The translations under genes were made by a program, and so were the position numbers. A stretch of 64,000 bases of DNA. Origin: Caldicellulosiruptor naganoensis (lineage in GTDB: Bacteria > Bacillota > Thermoanaerobacteria > Caldicellulosiruptorales > Caldicellulosiruptoraceae). Below, one piece after another: positions 7,772 to 16,985 of the stretch. Every line of letters starts with the position of its first letter. The stretch's first letter is position 1. The DNA lies in contig NZ_CP113864.1 in assembly GCF_026914285.1 (NCBI RefSeq), positions 2,139,001 to 2,203,000 on the forward strand, given 5' to 3'. Below the pieces are notes generated by a model. That model saw only the letters and a program-made list of their open reading frames with translations, made no database searches and had not been told where the DNA came from.

Positions 7772-8590
7772 TTACAATCCCAATGTTACCCATGTACCAA
7801 TCTGCTGAAAGCCAATCTTTCTGTATATATTAGCAGCTTTTGGATTGTCACAAAACAAGCAAAGCGATTTGCCCTCTTTTATCAAATCACTGCAAAGTCT
7901 TTTCATGCACATAGTAGCGTATCCTCTTGAACGATACTCGTGCATTGTACAAACACTTAAAACCATTGCCATGTCTGCAATTTCTGCACTCGTTCGTGCA
8001 GATGATACAACCATCCCATCTTCTTCTATATAATATATCCTGCTTCTTCCCATCAAAACATCCTGTCTTAGCTGTTCAAACGTTGAGGGATTTAAAAATT
8101 CTTCTATAGACTGATATAAGTATACTATCAGTTCAAGCTTGTCAAGGTTTTCTTCTAAATTATCCTTATTTATTACCCTGACCTTTTCAAACTCTTCCTG
8201 AGAAAGTTCTAATTTATTCTTATCTACACTGCTGTCAAGCTTCATAAAAAGCTGCTCTCTTTTATTAAGCACATTCAGTGCTTTCAAAAACGGCATAACA
8301 GCATCCTTTTTGCCAGAAAAAACCTTGCACTTTGTTGTAAGTATTATGTTGCAAAATGAGTCAATGTCCCAGCTGTCAGAATTTGAATAGAAGATCAAAT
8401 CTCTGCGATAGCGAAGAAGAACAGCTTTTAAATTCCCAGAGATAACGTCAAATTCTCCCCAAACCTCAACAACTGGTGAGTCAAAACCAAAACTTAAAAT
8501 ATCGCCAATTATAAAAATATTCCACTCTTTTTCCTTTCGGACAAAATCCATAAGAGTTTTAAAATCAGCATTTGAAAGTTTCCTTATCAT
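7772..8590 (-). CDS. two-domain GNAT-family N-acetyltransferase
   Basis: A 272-residue protein whose C-terminal half is a GNAT domain. VLSVCTMHEYRSRGYAT carries the acetyl-CoA pyrophosphate-binding R/Q-x-x-G-x-A/G loop around residues 215-222. DNPKAANIYRKIGFQQIGTW gives the C-terminal strand-helix. The N-terminal half (residues 1-140) lacks that motif and probably forms a degenerate GNAT-like or substrate domain, as in FR47-type proteins. The substrate is unknown. The ATG at 8590 has only a weak upstream AGGAAAG, so the exact start is less sure. Transcribed alone and ended by the terminator at 7724-7749. Confidence 0.75.
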   Translation of the reverse strand: MIRKLSNADFKTLMDFVRKEKEWNIFIIGDILSFGFDSPVVEVWGEFDVISGNLKAVLLRYRRDLIFYSNSDSWDIDSFCNIILTTKCKVFSGKKDAVMPFLKALNVLNKREQLFMKLDSSVDKNKLELSQEEFEKVRVINKDNLEENLDKLELIVYLYQSIEEFLNPSTFEQLRQDVLMGRSRIYYIEEDGMVVSSARTSAEIADMAMVLSVCTMHEYRSRGYATMCMKRLCSDLIKEGKSLCLFCDNPKAANIYRKIGFQQIGTWVTLGL

Positions 8591-8638
8591 AGAACCACAC
8601 TTTCCTGCTTTTTTACAATTATACTACCAAATTTAAAT

Positions 8639-10828
8639 CTAATCAACTGCTTTTAAAATCCACATATGAGAATTAAAGTCTCCCCACATCTGAGGAATCA
8701 TAAGTCCTATGTTCATAAGCTCATCGCCAAACCTTGTTTTTTGCTCACCTTCAATTAAATAGCTCTTGCTGGGGTCAAGACCATCTAACTTTAACCTTTT
8801 GATTGGTGGGTTTGGCTGCCTTAAAATTTCCACATAGAATACAACCGCCTCTTTCTTATCCTCTGTCACATACATCCATGCAGCGCTATTTCCCTCAAAT
8901 GGAGAAATTAATCTGAACAAATCACCTTCAAACACTATATGCCATATTCTCTTGTAAAGCTCAATTTGTCTTTTAATCTCTTCTTTGTCCTCACAAAATA
9001 GCTTTGTCAAATCAAGTTCATACCCAAAACAACCTGAAAGCGCTACAATTCCTCTTGTCTTCATAGGTGTTATCCTACCAACCTGATGGTTTGGCACAAT
9101 TGATACATGAGCACCCATCGTAGACGCTGGATATACTATGCTTGTTCCAAACTGGATTTTAAGCCTCTCTATTGCGTCTGTATTATCACTTGTCCAAATT
9201 TGAGGCATGTAATACAAAATCCCAGGGTCAAACCTTCCTCCACCGCCAGAACAGCCTTCAAATAAGATGTGTGGAAACTCTGTTGTAAGCTCTTCCATCA
9301 TCTGATAAAGCCCCAGAACATATCTGTGGAAGACCTCTTTTTGTCTCTCTGGTGGGAGCTCAAGCGAACCTACTTCTGTTAAGGGTCTGTTCATGTCCCA
9401 CTTGATATATTCAATTGGAGCTGCTTTTATAATCTCCTTCATCATTCTCAAAATCTCTTTTCTAACATCTTCTCTTGTAATGTCCAGAACGTACTGGTTC
9501 CTGCACTGCGTTAAAGTCCTTCCCCGCACCTGTATGCACCAGTCAGGGTGTTTTCTATAAAGCTCACTGTCTGGCGAGACCATCTCAGGTTCAAACCAAA
9601 GCCCAAATTTGAGCCCCATTTCATTTAGCTTTTTGCCAAGCCCATCTAAGCCATTTGGAAGCTTCCTTCTGTCAACAAACCAGTCTCCAAGCGAGCTTGT
9701 GTCATCATCTCTTTTGCCAAACCATCCATCATCTAAAACAAATAGCTCAATCCCAAGATCTTTTGCCTCTTTTGCTAAAGAAAGAAGCTTTTCTTCATTG
9801 AAATTGAAATATGTAGCTTCCCAGCTGTTTATAAGAATCGGTCTTCTCTTATCTCTATATACCCCTCTGCAAAGTCTTTTTCTGTAGAGCTTGTGGTATG
9901 TGCGAGACATCCCTCCCAAGCCCTCTTGTGAGTAAACCATCACAACCTCGGGTGTCTGAAACTTCTCGCCTGGCTCTAACACCCAGGTGAACTCAAATGG
10001 ATTTATACCAATTGTCACCCTAACAAGGTTGTACTGGTCTTTTTCAACAATTGCAGCAAAGTTTCCACTATAGACAAGCGAAAAGCCATACACATCGCCA
10101 TGTTTTTCAGTTGCATCCTTTGACAAAAGTGCTATAAATGGATTGTGCTGATGTGAACTTTCGCCCCTTGCACTTTCAATTACCTGCATTCCGTGAATAA
10201 GTGGAGTTCTCTCTATGTATCTTTCTCTTGCCCATGAACCCCACAGGTGCAAAAGTTCAAAATCCCCTTCTGGAAAGTCAACACATGCACTCATTGCACG
10301 AAGAATTTTTAGTTTTTGTTTTCCTAAGTTCTCAAATCTTACACTTCTTGTTATTGCATCATAATCTCTGAAAGCTGTATATATCAATGTGACTTTCAAG
10401 TCAATCAAATCATCATAAAGTTCTATCTCCAGTGTTTGAGCCTCATCAGGTGACTCAACATATGTTGCCGGAAGACCTTCAAGTTTTGGCTTTCCATCAT
10501 AGATTCTGTGTGTTTTGTAAACAAGGTTTGTGATACGAGAACCGTCTTCCTGCTGAATTTGATACGCGGGATGCCTAAAATCAGAATTGCCATATGCAGG
10601 GTATTCTAAAAGCATTGTATCAAATGAATATGTCTTGTCATTTGGGTCAGGTGTTGGACCAAACGCTCTTCCGCCTGTCACATCAAAATCTGTCCACTCA
10701 AACTCTTTTATCTTTTTGCCCCAGTAAACATGGGACAAAAACTTCCCTTTGAAAAGCTTTATCACATAGCTGGTGTTCTTTGTTTCTATGAAAAACATGC
10801 CTGTTTTGTGGTTAAAGGTGATTGGCAT
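8639..10828 (-). CDS. alpha-galactosidase, glycoside hydrolase family 36
   Basis: A GH36 retaining alpha-galactosidase of about 729 residues, the usual size. It has an N-terminal beta-supersandwich, a central (beta/alpha)8 barrel, and a C-terminal beta domain. The nucleophile Asp lies in KWDMNR (residue 478 from this start) and the acid/base Asp in SDNTDAIERL (548). LDDGWFGKRDDD and CSGGGGRFDPGI are further family signatures. I chose the ATG at 10828 over the in-frame ATG at 10837. AGAGGA touches the upstream ATG with no spacing but sits 9 bases before this one. The resulting 478/548 numbering agrees, from memory, with Geobacillus AgaA. No signal peptide, so cytoplasmic. It would release galactose from raffinose-type oligosaccharides, fitting the neighbouring GH32 and importer genes. 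Confidence 0.92.
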   Translation of the reverse strand: MPITFNHKTGMFFIETKNTSYVIKLFKGKFLSHVYWGKKIKEFEWTDFDVTGGRAFGPTPDPNDKTYSFDTMLLEYPAYGNSDFRHPAYQIQQEDGSRITNLVYKTHRIYDGKPKLEGLPATYVESPDEAQTLEIELYDDLIDLKVTLIYTAFRDYDAITRSVRFENLGKQKLKILRAMSACVDFPEGDFELLHLWGSWARERYIERTPLIHGMQVIESARGESSHQHNPFIALLSKDATEKHGDVYGFSLVYSGNFAAIVEKDQYNLVRVTIGINPFEFTWVLEPGEKFQTPEVVMVYSQEGLGGMSRTYHKLYRKRLCRGVYRDKRRPILINSWEATYFNFNEEKLLSLAKEAKDLGIELFVLDDGWFGKRDDDTSSLGDWFVDRRKLPNGLDGLGKKLNEMGLKFGLWFEPEMVSPDSELYRKHPDWCIQVRGRTLTQCRNQYVLDITREDVRKEILRMMKEIIKAAPIEYIKWDMNRPLTEVGSLELPPERQKEVFHRYVLGLYQMMEELTTEFPHILFEGCSGGGGRFDPGILYYMPQIWTSDNTDAIERLKIQFGTSIVYPASTMGAHVSIVPNHQVGRITPMKTRGIVALSGCFGYELDLTKLFCEDKEEIKRQIELYKRIWHIVFEGDLFRLISPFEGNSAAWMYVTEDKKEAVVFYVEILRQPNPPIKRLKLDGLDPSKSYLIEGEQKTRFGDELMNIGLMIPQMWGDFNSHMWILKAVD

Positions 10829-10950
10829 TTTGCTCATTCCTCTTTCTATTTATTTATCACTAAGATCAATAATACCATTTAAAAAGCTAATAATCCATAT
10901 TTTCTGAAAAAAGACAAAACAGATTTTAAAATTCTGATATTTTCTAAGTC

Positions 10951-12411
10951 CTAAACATTTAGATTCCACTTTTTTAAGTTCACTTTGCAAGTACCTTTTG
11001 AACTTATACTTAAAGTATTATACTTCTCCAATGGATATATGCGATTCGTCAAGACCTTCTCTCCTTCATTAATAAAAAGTTCTATGGAAGATTTGTCTAG
11101 TAGAAATCTTATGTTTACTTTATTATCAATTGGATGTAAATCTATTTCTTGACTTTCGTTATTGAACACCAGATCATTTATAATAAATTTAAGTTTCTTG
11201 GAAAAACTATCATATAGGATTTTTACACTGTTATTCGTCAATACACCTGAAAAAATGTTTATCTCAACTTTTGCATCTGTTATAAAAAACAAGTCACTCT
11301 CAATTTCCATACATTCCGATTCACAATTTAAATACATACTTTCATCACTTAGAACTCTTTCAACATGAATTTCTTCTTTTCTATATTTTTTTATCTCATC
11401 CACTGGTTTCATAAATAATTTGTTGTTTCTTAAATATAGCTCTCTTGGCAATATAAGCGCTCCAGCCCAATTATGCCCTTCTTGTGTTGGAAATGGACAA
11501 TTCCAATTATCCATCCATGCAATCATTAACCTGCGACCTTTTTTATCCACTGTAGTATGAGGAGCATAGAAATATTTACCCCAGTCCAACTTTTCACAAT
11601 AATCAATATGAAATAAACCACTTTTAAAATTCATTTTCCCTACGCAATAAAATGTTTCACTTTTTATAACTTTTTTTCCTTCTTTTTGTTGTGCAGAAAA
11701 AAGTAAAATATCTTTTTCACCAAACTCAAACAGATCTGGGCATTCCCATATATTTTCTTCTACAATATTATTATTCCTGATAATTGTATTAACATACTCC
11801 CATTTCAGCAAATCCGATGACTTATACAAAAGAACTTGCCCTTTGCCTTCTTTACTTTGCGACGCAATAACAGCATAATAAAAATCTCCCTTTTTAAAGG
11901 CTTTAGGGTCACGAAAATCATTTTTACTTGCTTGTTCCGGGATATCACTTGTATTTATAACTGGGTTTTTAAAATACTTTTCAAAGCTTATCCCATCCTC
12001 TGAATATGCTATGCACTGTGTTTGATAATAACTACCTGCACAATCTTCAACATGGCCAGTATACATAAGGTATAACTTGCCGTCTTTTTCAATTGCACTT
12101 CCAGAAAAACATCCACTTTTATCATACTCTTTGTCTGGTGCCAAAGCTATTGGTAGATAGTCCCACTTAACCAAATCCTTGCTCACTGCATGTCCCCAAT
12201 AAGTAGGGCCCCAAAAAGGTTCAAAAGGATTATATTGAAAAAAGCAGTGATACCAATCATTATAAAAAATGAAACCATTTGGATCGTTTATCCAACCACA
12301 TTCGCCCATTAAATGGAATTTCAGCCTGTATTTATTGTCAACATTGAACTTATTTTGGGATATATAATGCATTGCCTGTTTCAGTCGTGCAGAGTTTTTC
12401 ACACTCTTCAC
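10951..12411 (-). CDS. beta-fructofuranosidase/sucrose(-6-phosphate) hydrolase, GH32
   Basis: A 486-residue GH32 enzyme with a five-bladed beta-propeller and a C-terminal beta-sandwich. It shows GWINDPNGF with the nucleophile Asp (about residue 41), FRDPKAF with the transition-state-stabilising Asp, and ECPDLF with the acid/base Glu. No signal peptide, so it acts in the cytoplasm on imported sucrose, raffinose products or fructo-oligosaccharides. It is the fourth gene of the unit SBP-permease-permease-GH32, 30 bases after the second permease. There is no PTS transporter here, so unphosphorylated sucrose is the more likely substrate than sucrose-6-phosphate. The N-terminus (KSVKNSARLKQAMHYI) is typical of the family. 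Confidence 0.9.
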   Translation of the reverse strand: MKSVKNSARLKQAMHYISQNKFNVDNKYRLKFHLMGECGWINDPNGFIFYNDWYHCFFQYNPFEPFWGPTYWGHAVSKDLVKWDYLPIALAPDKEYDKSGCFSGSAIEKDGKLYLMYTGHVEDCAGSYYQTQCIAYSEDGISFEKYFKNPVINTSDIPEQASKNDFRDPKAFKKGDFYYAVIASQSKEGKGQVLLYKSSDLLKWEYVNTIIRNNNIVEENIWECPDLFEFGEKDILLFSAQQKEGKKVIKSETFYCVGKMNFKSGLFHIDYCEKLDWGKYFYAPHTTVDKKGRRLMIAWMDNWNCPFPTQEGHNWAGALILPRELYLRNNKLFMKPVDEIKKYRKEEIHVERVLSDESMYLNCESECMEIESDLFFITDAKVEINIFSGVLTNNSVKILYDSFSKKLKFIINDLVFNNESQEIDLHPIDNKVNIRFLLDKSSIELFINEGEKVLTNRIYPLEKYNTLSISSKGTCKVNLKKWNLNV

Positions 12412-12441
12412 TCCATTTTCTAAATTTATTTCAATAAGTAT

Positions 12442-13281
12442 TTATTTAATTGCACCTTTTAGAATACCAACAATGATATATTTCTGCATAAACAAATACA
12501 CAATAATTATAGGTAGCACAGTTAACACTAACGCAGCCATTGCCAATCCATAATCAGATGTATATGTTCCATAAAAGTAGAAAGTTGATAACTGTAAAGT
12601 TCTTTTTTCAGCTGAAATTAAAATAAGACTTGGTAGCAAAAAATCATTCCATATCCAAAGACCATCTAATATTATAAGCGTTGTTGTTATAGGCTTTAAT
12701 AGTGGAAATACAACCTTCCAAAACGTTTGCAAACTTGTTGCCCCCTCTACAAATGCTGCTTCTTCTAACTCAAATGGTATACTTTTAATAAATCCATGAT
12801 ACATAAACACTGCAAAAGCAGTTCCAAAACCTAAATACATATATATTAACGTCCATTTGTTATTTAACATGTTCATAGAACTGTAAATTTTAACAAGAGG
12901 TATCATAATTGACTGAAAAGGAATTATCATAGATGCAATCATAATACTAAACAATATTCTGTTGATAGCCCACTTCTTTCTCACAAATACGTAAGCAGTC
13001 ATAGATGAAAAAACTACAATCGCCGCAATACTGAAAACTGTTATTATAAAGGTGTTTAAGAAACTCTTTAAATATGTCATCTTTTGAGCAGCCTCTAAAT
13101 AGTTAGCAATTTGAAACTCTTTCGGCAATTCTATAGGGTTTGAAATAATATCAACTGTTTTCTTGAACGAGTTGATTACTACAGTTACAAAGGGAAAAAC
13201 ATATAAAGAGGCAAAAATTAAGACTACCAAAAATTTAATTACATTAAAAACTCTATTTTTTACACTTACCTTCAAACCCAT
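12442..13281 (-). CDS. carbohydrate ABC transporter permease (MalG type)
   Basis: A 279-residue inner-membrane protein with six predicted helices and the binding-protein-dependent transport signature EEAAFVEGATSLQTFWKVVFPLLKP (residues about 178-202, the EAA loop that contacts the ATPase). It ends with an IIVGILKGAIK-type tail seen in MalG/MsmG/LacG proteins. It directly follows its partner permease, with the start one base after the partner's stop. No ATPase is encoded in the unit. A shared MsmK-type ATPase elsewhere in the genome is expected, as in many Firmicute sugar importers. Confidence 0.9.
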   Translation of the reverse strand: MGLKVSVKNRVFNVIKFLVVLIFASLYVFPFVTVVINSFKKTVDIISNPIELPKEFQIANYLEAAQKMTYLKSFLNTFIITVFSIAAIVVFSSMTAYVFVRKKWAINRILFSIMIASMIIPFQSIMIPLVKIYSSMNMLNNKWTLIYMYLGFGTAFAVFMYHGFIKSIPFELEEAAFVEGATSLQTFWKVVFPLLKPITTTLIILDGLWIWNDFLLPSLILISAEKRTLQLSTFYFYGTYTSDYGLAMAALVLTVLPIIIVYLFMQKYIIVGILKGAIK

Positions 13282-14157
13282 TTATGCTTCCACCTCTGCC
13301 TTTTTACTTAAATAAACTTGAATAAGAGTAATAATCGCTACGGTTATAAACAAAACAAAAGCTTTTGCTTGTCCTGTTCCATAATTTTGTGATAAAAACG
13401 CTTCATTATAAACATGCATAGACACAAGTTCTGTACTTTTAAAAGGTCCTCCTTTTGTTAATGCTAAGTTTAAATCATAAACCATAAAACTTCTTTGGAG
13501 TGATAAAAACAAACAAACTGTAAACGATGGAGCCATCAAAGGTAATATTATTCTTATCAACCTTGTAAACTGTCCTGCACCATCAATAGTCGCCGCTTCT
13601 ATCAAATCTTGAGGTATCCCTACAAAGCCAGCTATGTATATCATCATCATATATCCCGAGTATTGCCATACCGTTACAATTACCAACGCCCAAAATGCTT
13701 TTTCAGGCGAAGCTAACCACGAATCGGAAAATAAATCTATACCTAATTGTTGACCGAAATAAGGCAAGGCATTGTTGAATATAAATTGCCAAATAAATCC
13801 TAATACAATGCCACCTATTAAGTTAGGAGTAAAGAAAATAATTCTAAACAAATTTTGTCCTTTTATCCCACTGGTTAATAAATAAGCCAAAAAGAAAGCT
13901 ATTAAATTTGTAAACAGGACAGTATAAAATACATATTTCAATGTTAGCAAAAACGAATCTCTGAACACCTGATCTTTAATTAAGCTAAGATAGTTTGAAA
14001 ATCCTATAAACTCATATTTATTGTCAATTCCATTCCAATTAGTGAATGTAAGGTAAATACCGTAGATAAAAGGAACTATTACCACTGTTGCAAACGCAAT
14101 AGTTGAAACCCCAGCAAATGTCAAAAAAATTTTAAAATTTGCAAGTCGTTTATTCAC
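13282..14157 (-). CDS. carbohydrate ABC transporter permease (MalF type)
   Basis: A 291-residue membrane protein with about six helices and the EAA-type loop EAATIDGAGQFTRLIRIILP (residues about 195-214). The N-terminal segment FVYGIYLTFTNW is typical of MalF/UgpA/MsmF proteins. It forms the channel heterodimer with the adjacent MalG-type permease. Its start lies 140 bases after the end of the substrate-binding-protein gene, with a hairpin between them that may lower permease expression relative to the binding protein. Confidence 0.9.
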   Translation of the reverse strand: MNKRLANFKIFLTFAGVSTIAFATVVIVPFIYGIYLTFTNWNGIDNKYEFIGFSNYLSLIKDQVFRDSFLLTLKYVFYTVLFTNLIAFFLAYLLTSGIKGQNLFRIIFFTPNLIGGIVLGFIWQFIFNNALPYFGQQLGIDLFSDSWLASPEKAFWALVIVTVWQYSGYMMMIYIAGFVGIPQDLIEAATIDGAGQFTRLIRIILPLMAPSFTVCLFLSLQRSFMVYDLNLALTKGGPFKSTELVSMHVYNEAFLSQNYGTGQAKAFVLFITVAIITLIQVYLSKKAEVEA

Positions 14158-14197
14158 CGAACCTTTTTCCTCCTTCCCAGAAAATATTTAATAAAGA

Positions 14198-14235
14198 TAG
14201 GGGCCATCCTAAAGGAATTGATCAGACAGCCCCTA
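14198..14235 (-). terminator. intercistronic hairpin between binding protein and permease genes
   Basis: TAGGGGC (14198-14204) pairs with GCCCCTA (14229-14235), with a small TCCT/AGGA stem inside. Read on the minus strand it is followed by TCTTTATT. It probably works as a partial terminator or a 3'-end stabiliser so that the binding protein is made in excess. Confidence 0.55.
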
Positions 14236-14297
14236 AATCTCAACATTGTGAGGCTTTGAAAGTATCAGCATTTTGAAATACACTTTTTACTAAGTCA

Positions 14298-15611
14298 CTA
14301 TTTTACCTTTGCCCAATACTTCATAATTTCAGTCAACAATTGTTGACGATTCATTTTACCTGCTAGATACTTCTGCATATAGGCACCAACAATAGGCCAA
14401 TGATCAGAAGGCAAAAGTGCAAATGGTGGTCTGAATGTTTTTTCTGCTTTCATGTACTCTACAATCGACTTTGCTAGAGGATCATTTGGTGTAATCTTTA
14501 CGTTCCTAAATGGAGAAATTATGTTTAAATTATATACCCAATTCTTTTGTCCATTACTATTGTACACAAACCAATTTAAAAGCGTTTTAGCCGCCTCTTG
14601 TTGTTGTTTTGAATTGTTCTTTATGTCAATACAAAGTATTTTGCTAGGCGTTGCCACTATCGCATTATTAAAGAAATCATTGGGATTATTGGTTATTGGC
14701 ACAGGAATAAAACCATAAGATTTATTGTTAGGATTTATCTGGGTTATCAAAGGCCATGCCCAATTACCCATGAACCAAAACGCTACCTTTCCTTGCGCTA
14801 AAAGTTGTGCACCTTGTTCATAAGTCCCTGCCAATGGTGAATTTTTCAAATAATTATATTTTCTAAGCATATCAAATGTATCTAACAAATCATTGAAAAC
14901 TTTATTTTTTTTCAAATCAACTTTCTTCGCTTTTAAATCATCTATAAACCGCTTATTCATTTTGTAATCTCTTGACTGAGCACCATATGCAATTCCTAAA
15001 TAATGTGCCCCTAATGACCAATCTAAAGGTGAAATTACAATTGGAGTCACATTTTTTTGCTGTAATTTTTTGAATAAATTTTCTAAGTCATTTCTTGTTC
15101 TTATTGTTTTAGGCTCAAATTTACCTATCGCTTTTTCTATCACTTGCTTATTATAAATAAGACCATATCCTTCTATCGCAAACGGAAAACCAAATACTTT
15201 ACCATCAAAAGTCACATCATCTAATGTTCCTTTGATCGCGTCCTTTACCCATTTTTCATTTGACAAATTTAAAAAGTTATTTTTAAATTTGATCACATCG
15301 GACGGGTCAATCATTGCAAGTGTTGGAGCATTACCTGATGCATACATAGTCGAAAGCTTTTCAAATGGTGATTGTCCTGCACCAACTGGAATCAGTTCTA
15401 CTGTAATATTTGGGTAATCCTTTGAAAAATTTTTGAATACTTCTTGTAGTTGAGAATTTATCTCTCCTTTTGTGCTCAAAAATGTAATCTTTACTTTTTT
15501 AGAATTTTTAGAGGTAGCTAATACATTGACGTTCCAATTAATCAGGCCAACTATTAAAGAAATCACAACTACTACACTTAGAAAACCATAAATAAGCTTC
15601 TTGAATTTCAT
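14298..15611 (-). CDS. sugar ABC transporter substrate-binding protein
   Basis: A 437-residue family 1 extracellular solute-binding protein. It has a hydrophobic N-terminal segment (residues 8-30), then VKITFLSTKGEINSQLQEVFKNF, an NAPTLAMIDPSD hinge region, and GKVAFWFMGNWAW (about 275-287) typical of sugar binders. First gene of the sucrose/raffinose-type unit, read from the strong promoter at 15651-15679. Oddly there is no lipobox Cys. The signal ends near VNVLA followed by TSKN, so the protein is either held by an uncleaved N-terminal helix or released. The ligand is inferred from the neighbouring GH32 and GH36 enzymes. GGAGGG precedes the ATG. Confidence 0.88.
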   Translation of the reverse strand: MKFKKLIYGFLSVVVVISLIVGLINWNVNVLATSKNSKKVKITFLSTKGEINSQLQEVFKNFSKDYPNITVELIPVGAGQSPFEKLSTMYASGNAPTLAMIDPSDVIKFKNNFLNLSNEKWVKDAIKGTLDDVTFDGKVFGFPFAIEGYGLIYNKQVIEKAIGKFEPKTIRTRNDLENLFKKLQQKNVTPIVISPLDWSLGAHYLGIAYGAQSRDYKMNKRFIDDLKAKKVDLKKNKVFNDLLDTFDMLRKYNYLKNSPLAGTYEQGAQLLAQGKVAFWFMGNWAWPLITQINPNNKSYGFIPVPITNNPNDFFNNAIVATPSKILCIDIKNNSKQQQEAAKTLLNWFVYNSNGQKNWVYNLNIISPFRNVKITPNDPLAKSIVEYMKAEKTFRPPFALLPSDHWPIVGAYMQKYLAGKMNRQQLLTEIMKYWAKVK

Positions 15612-15650
15612 TTAACAACCCTCCACATTACTAATTTTCATACTGGCTTC

Positions 15651-15679
15651 ATTATATATCACTTTTGTTAATATGTCAA
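15651..15679 (-). promoter_or_regulatory. consensus sigma-A promoter of the sugar importer operon
   Basis: On the minus strand a perfect TTGACA (15679-15674), a 17-base spacer and a perfect TATAAT (15656-15651), about 40 bases before the ATG at 15611. A promoter this strong needs repression; the -35 box lies inside the palindrome at 15672-15691. Confidence 0.88.
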
Positions 15680-15691
15680 GCGGTTGACATA
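15672..15691. promoter_or_regulatory. LacI-type operator covering both divergent -35 boxes
   Basis: Perfect 8-bp inverted arms TATGTCAA (15672-15679) and TTGACATA (15684-15691) around a GCGG centre. The inner six bases of each arm are the TTGACA -35 boxes of the two divergent promoters. The size and central CG fit the LacI/PurR family, and the adjacent gene encodes such a regulator, so autoregulation plus repression of the importer operon is likely. Confidence 0.8.
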
Positions 15692-15712
15692 CAATTTTTT
15701 TAAGCATATTTA
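15684..15712 (+). promoter_or_regulatory. promoter of the divergent lacI-type gene
   Basis: TTGACA (15684-15689), 17-base spacer, TATTTA (15707-15712). The -35 is perfect and the -10 weaker than that of the opposing promoter. This predicts a 5' leader of about 140 bases before the ATG at 15863. Confidence 0.6.
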
Positions 15713-15862
15713 CTATAAGCTAATTCTATTTCAAAAATCAAATTACAAAAAAGAAGATTGCAATGGTAATAAAATTAGTGCTAAACTTGTACAGCAGAAA
15801 AGTATAAACGTTAAAAATCAATGTATAACTTTTTTATTTTTCTTCACGGAGGTCAGAACTCA

Positions 15863-16849
15863 ATGCCCAGCTTAAAAGACGTAGCAAAAAAAGCAGGAGT
15901 TAGTCTAACAACAGTATCGAGAGTTTTAAACAATAGAGGTTATATAAGCGAAGAAACAAGAAAAAAGGTTTACAAAGCTATGGAAGAGCTAAATTACCAA
16001 CCAAATGAAATTGCAAGAGCTTTGTTTAAAAAAAGATCTTATTTTTTAGGACTCATAATTCCAGATATATCTCATCCATTTTTTGCAGAAATTACAAAAT
16101 ATATAGAATATTATGCATCTCAAAAGGGTTATAAAATTTTTCTTTGCAACTCATATTTAGATGAAAAAAAAGAAAAAGAGTATATTGAAATGTTAAAAAG
16201 ACATCAAGTTGATGGAATTATTATGGGTAGTCATACCCTTGATGTAGAAGATTATAAGAGTGTAAACTTACCTATTGTTGCATTAGACCGATACATTTCT
16301 GACGATATACCCTACATTACGTCAGATAACTTTACAGGAGCTGTAATGGCAACTAATCTTTTAATAGAAAGAGGTTGCAAGTATTTGGCGCATATTAGCG
16401 GTCCTTTAGAGCTTAATACACCAGCCAATGATAGATATTATGGTTTTTTAAAGGTGGTTAAAGAAAAAAACATTGAATATGTAGTGGTCGAGACAAAACT
16501 TAATAAGTTTGAAATAGAAGAGTATGAAAGAATTATTACAGAGTTGTTTGAAAAACATACTAACATAGACGGAATATTTGCAAGTAGTGATATGATTGCA
16601 GCAACAGCAATAAAAGTGGCTGATTATTTTAAAAAACGCGTACCAGAAGACCTCAAAGTAGTAGGTTTTGATGATATAAATATTGCTTCCTTATTCAGCC
16701 CCTCTATTACTACTGTAAAACAGTACAAAGACAAGATTGCAGAAAAGGTAATTGAAGTATTGATAAACAAAATTGAAGGTAAAGAGGTAGATAAAAAATA
16801 CGTACTTCCAATTTCTCTAATTGAAAGAGAGTCAACAAAGATAAAATAA
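15863..16849 (+). CDS. LacI-family transcriptional regulator of the sugar locus
   Basis: A 328-residue LacI/GalR repressor. The helix-turn-helix at residues 3-25 (LKDVAKKAGVSLTTVSRVLN) is followed by the hinge helix LNYQPNEIARAL and a periplasmic-binding-protein-like effector domain (DGIIMG, VVGFDDINIASLFSPSITTVKQ). I placed the start at the ATG at 15863, behind GGAGGT at good spacing. The frame extends 14 codons further up but those precede the ribosome binding site and are not LacI-like. It is divergent from the importer/GH32 operon, and the shared operator lies between them. The effector is presumably a sugar related to sucrose, fructose or raffinose (inference). Confidence 0.92.
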   Translation: MPSLKDVAKKAGVSLTTVSRVLNNRGYISEETRKKVYKAMEELNYQPNEIARALFKKRSYFLGLIIPDISHPFFAEITKYIEYYASQKGYKIFLCNSYLDEKKEKEYIEMLKRHQVDGIIMGSHTLDVEDYKSVNLPIVALDRYISDDIPYITSDNFTGAVMATNLLIERGCKYLAHISGPLELNTPANDRYYGFLKVVKEKNIEYVVVETKLNKFEIEEYERIITELFEKHTNIDGIFASSDMIAATAIKVADYFKKRVPEDLKVVGFDDINIASLFSPSITTVKQYKDKIAEKVIEVLINKIEGKEVDKKYVLPISLIERESTKIK

Positions 16850-16985
16850 AAACTTTAAAGTTGATGAACCCGAAAGTAAACAGTTTTTGTTTATAATGCT
16901 AATGATGTTTAATGTTAAAATATTTTTTTAAGATAATTTCTTTAAGTCTATAAACCTTCTATATTTAAAAGAAAGGAGCCAAGCC

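Noticed and set aside
15821-15862. N-terminal extension of the LacI regulator
   Set aside because: These 14 codons lie upstream of the GGAGGT ribosome site and are not part of the LacI fold.
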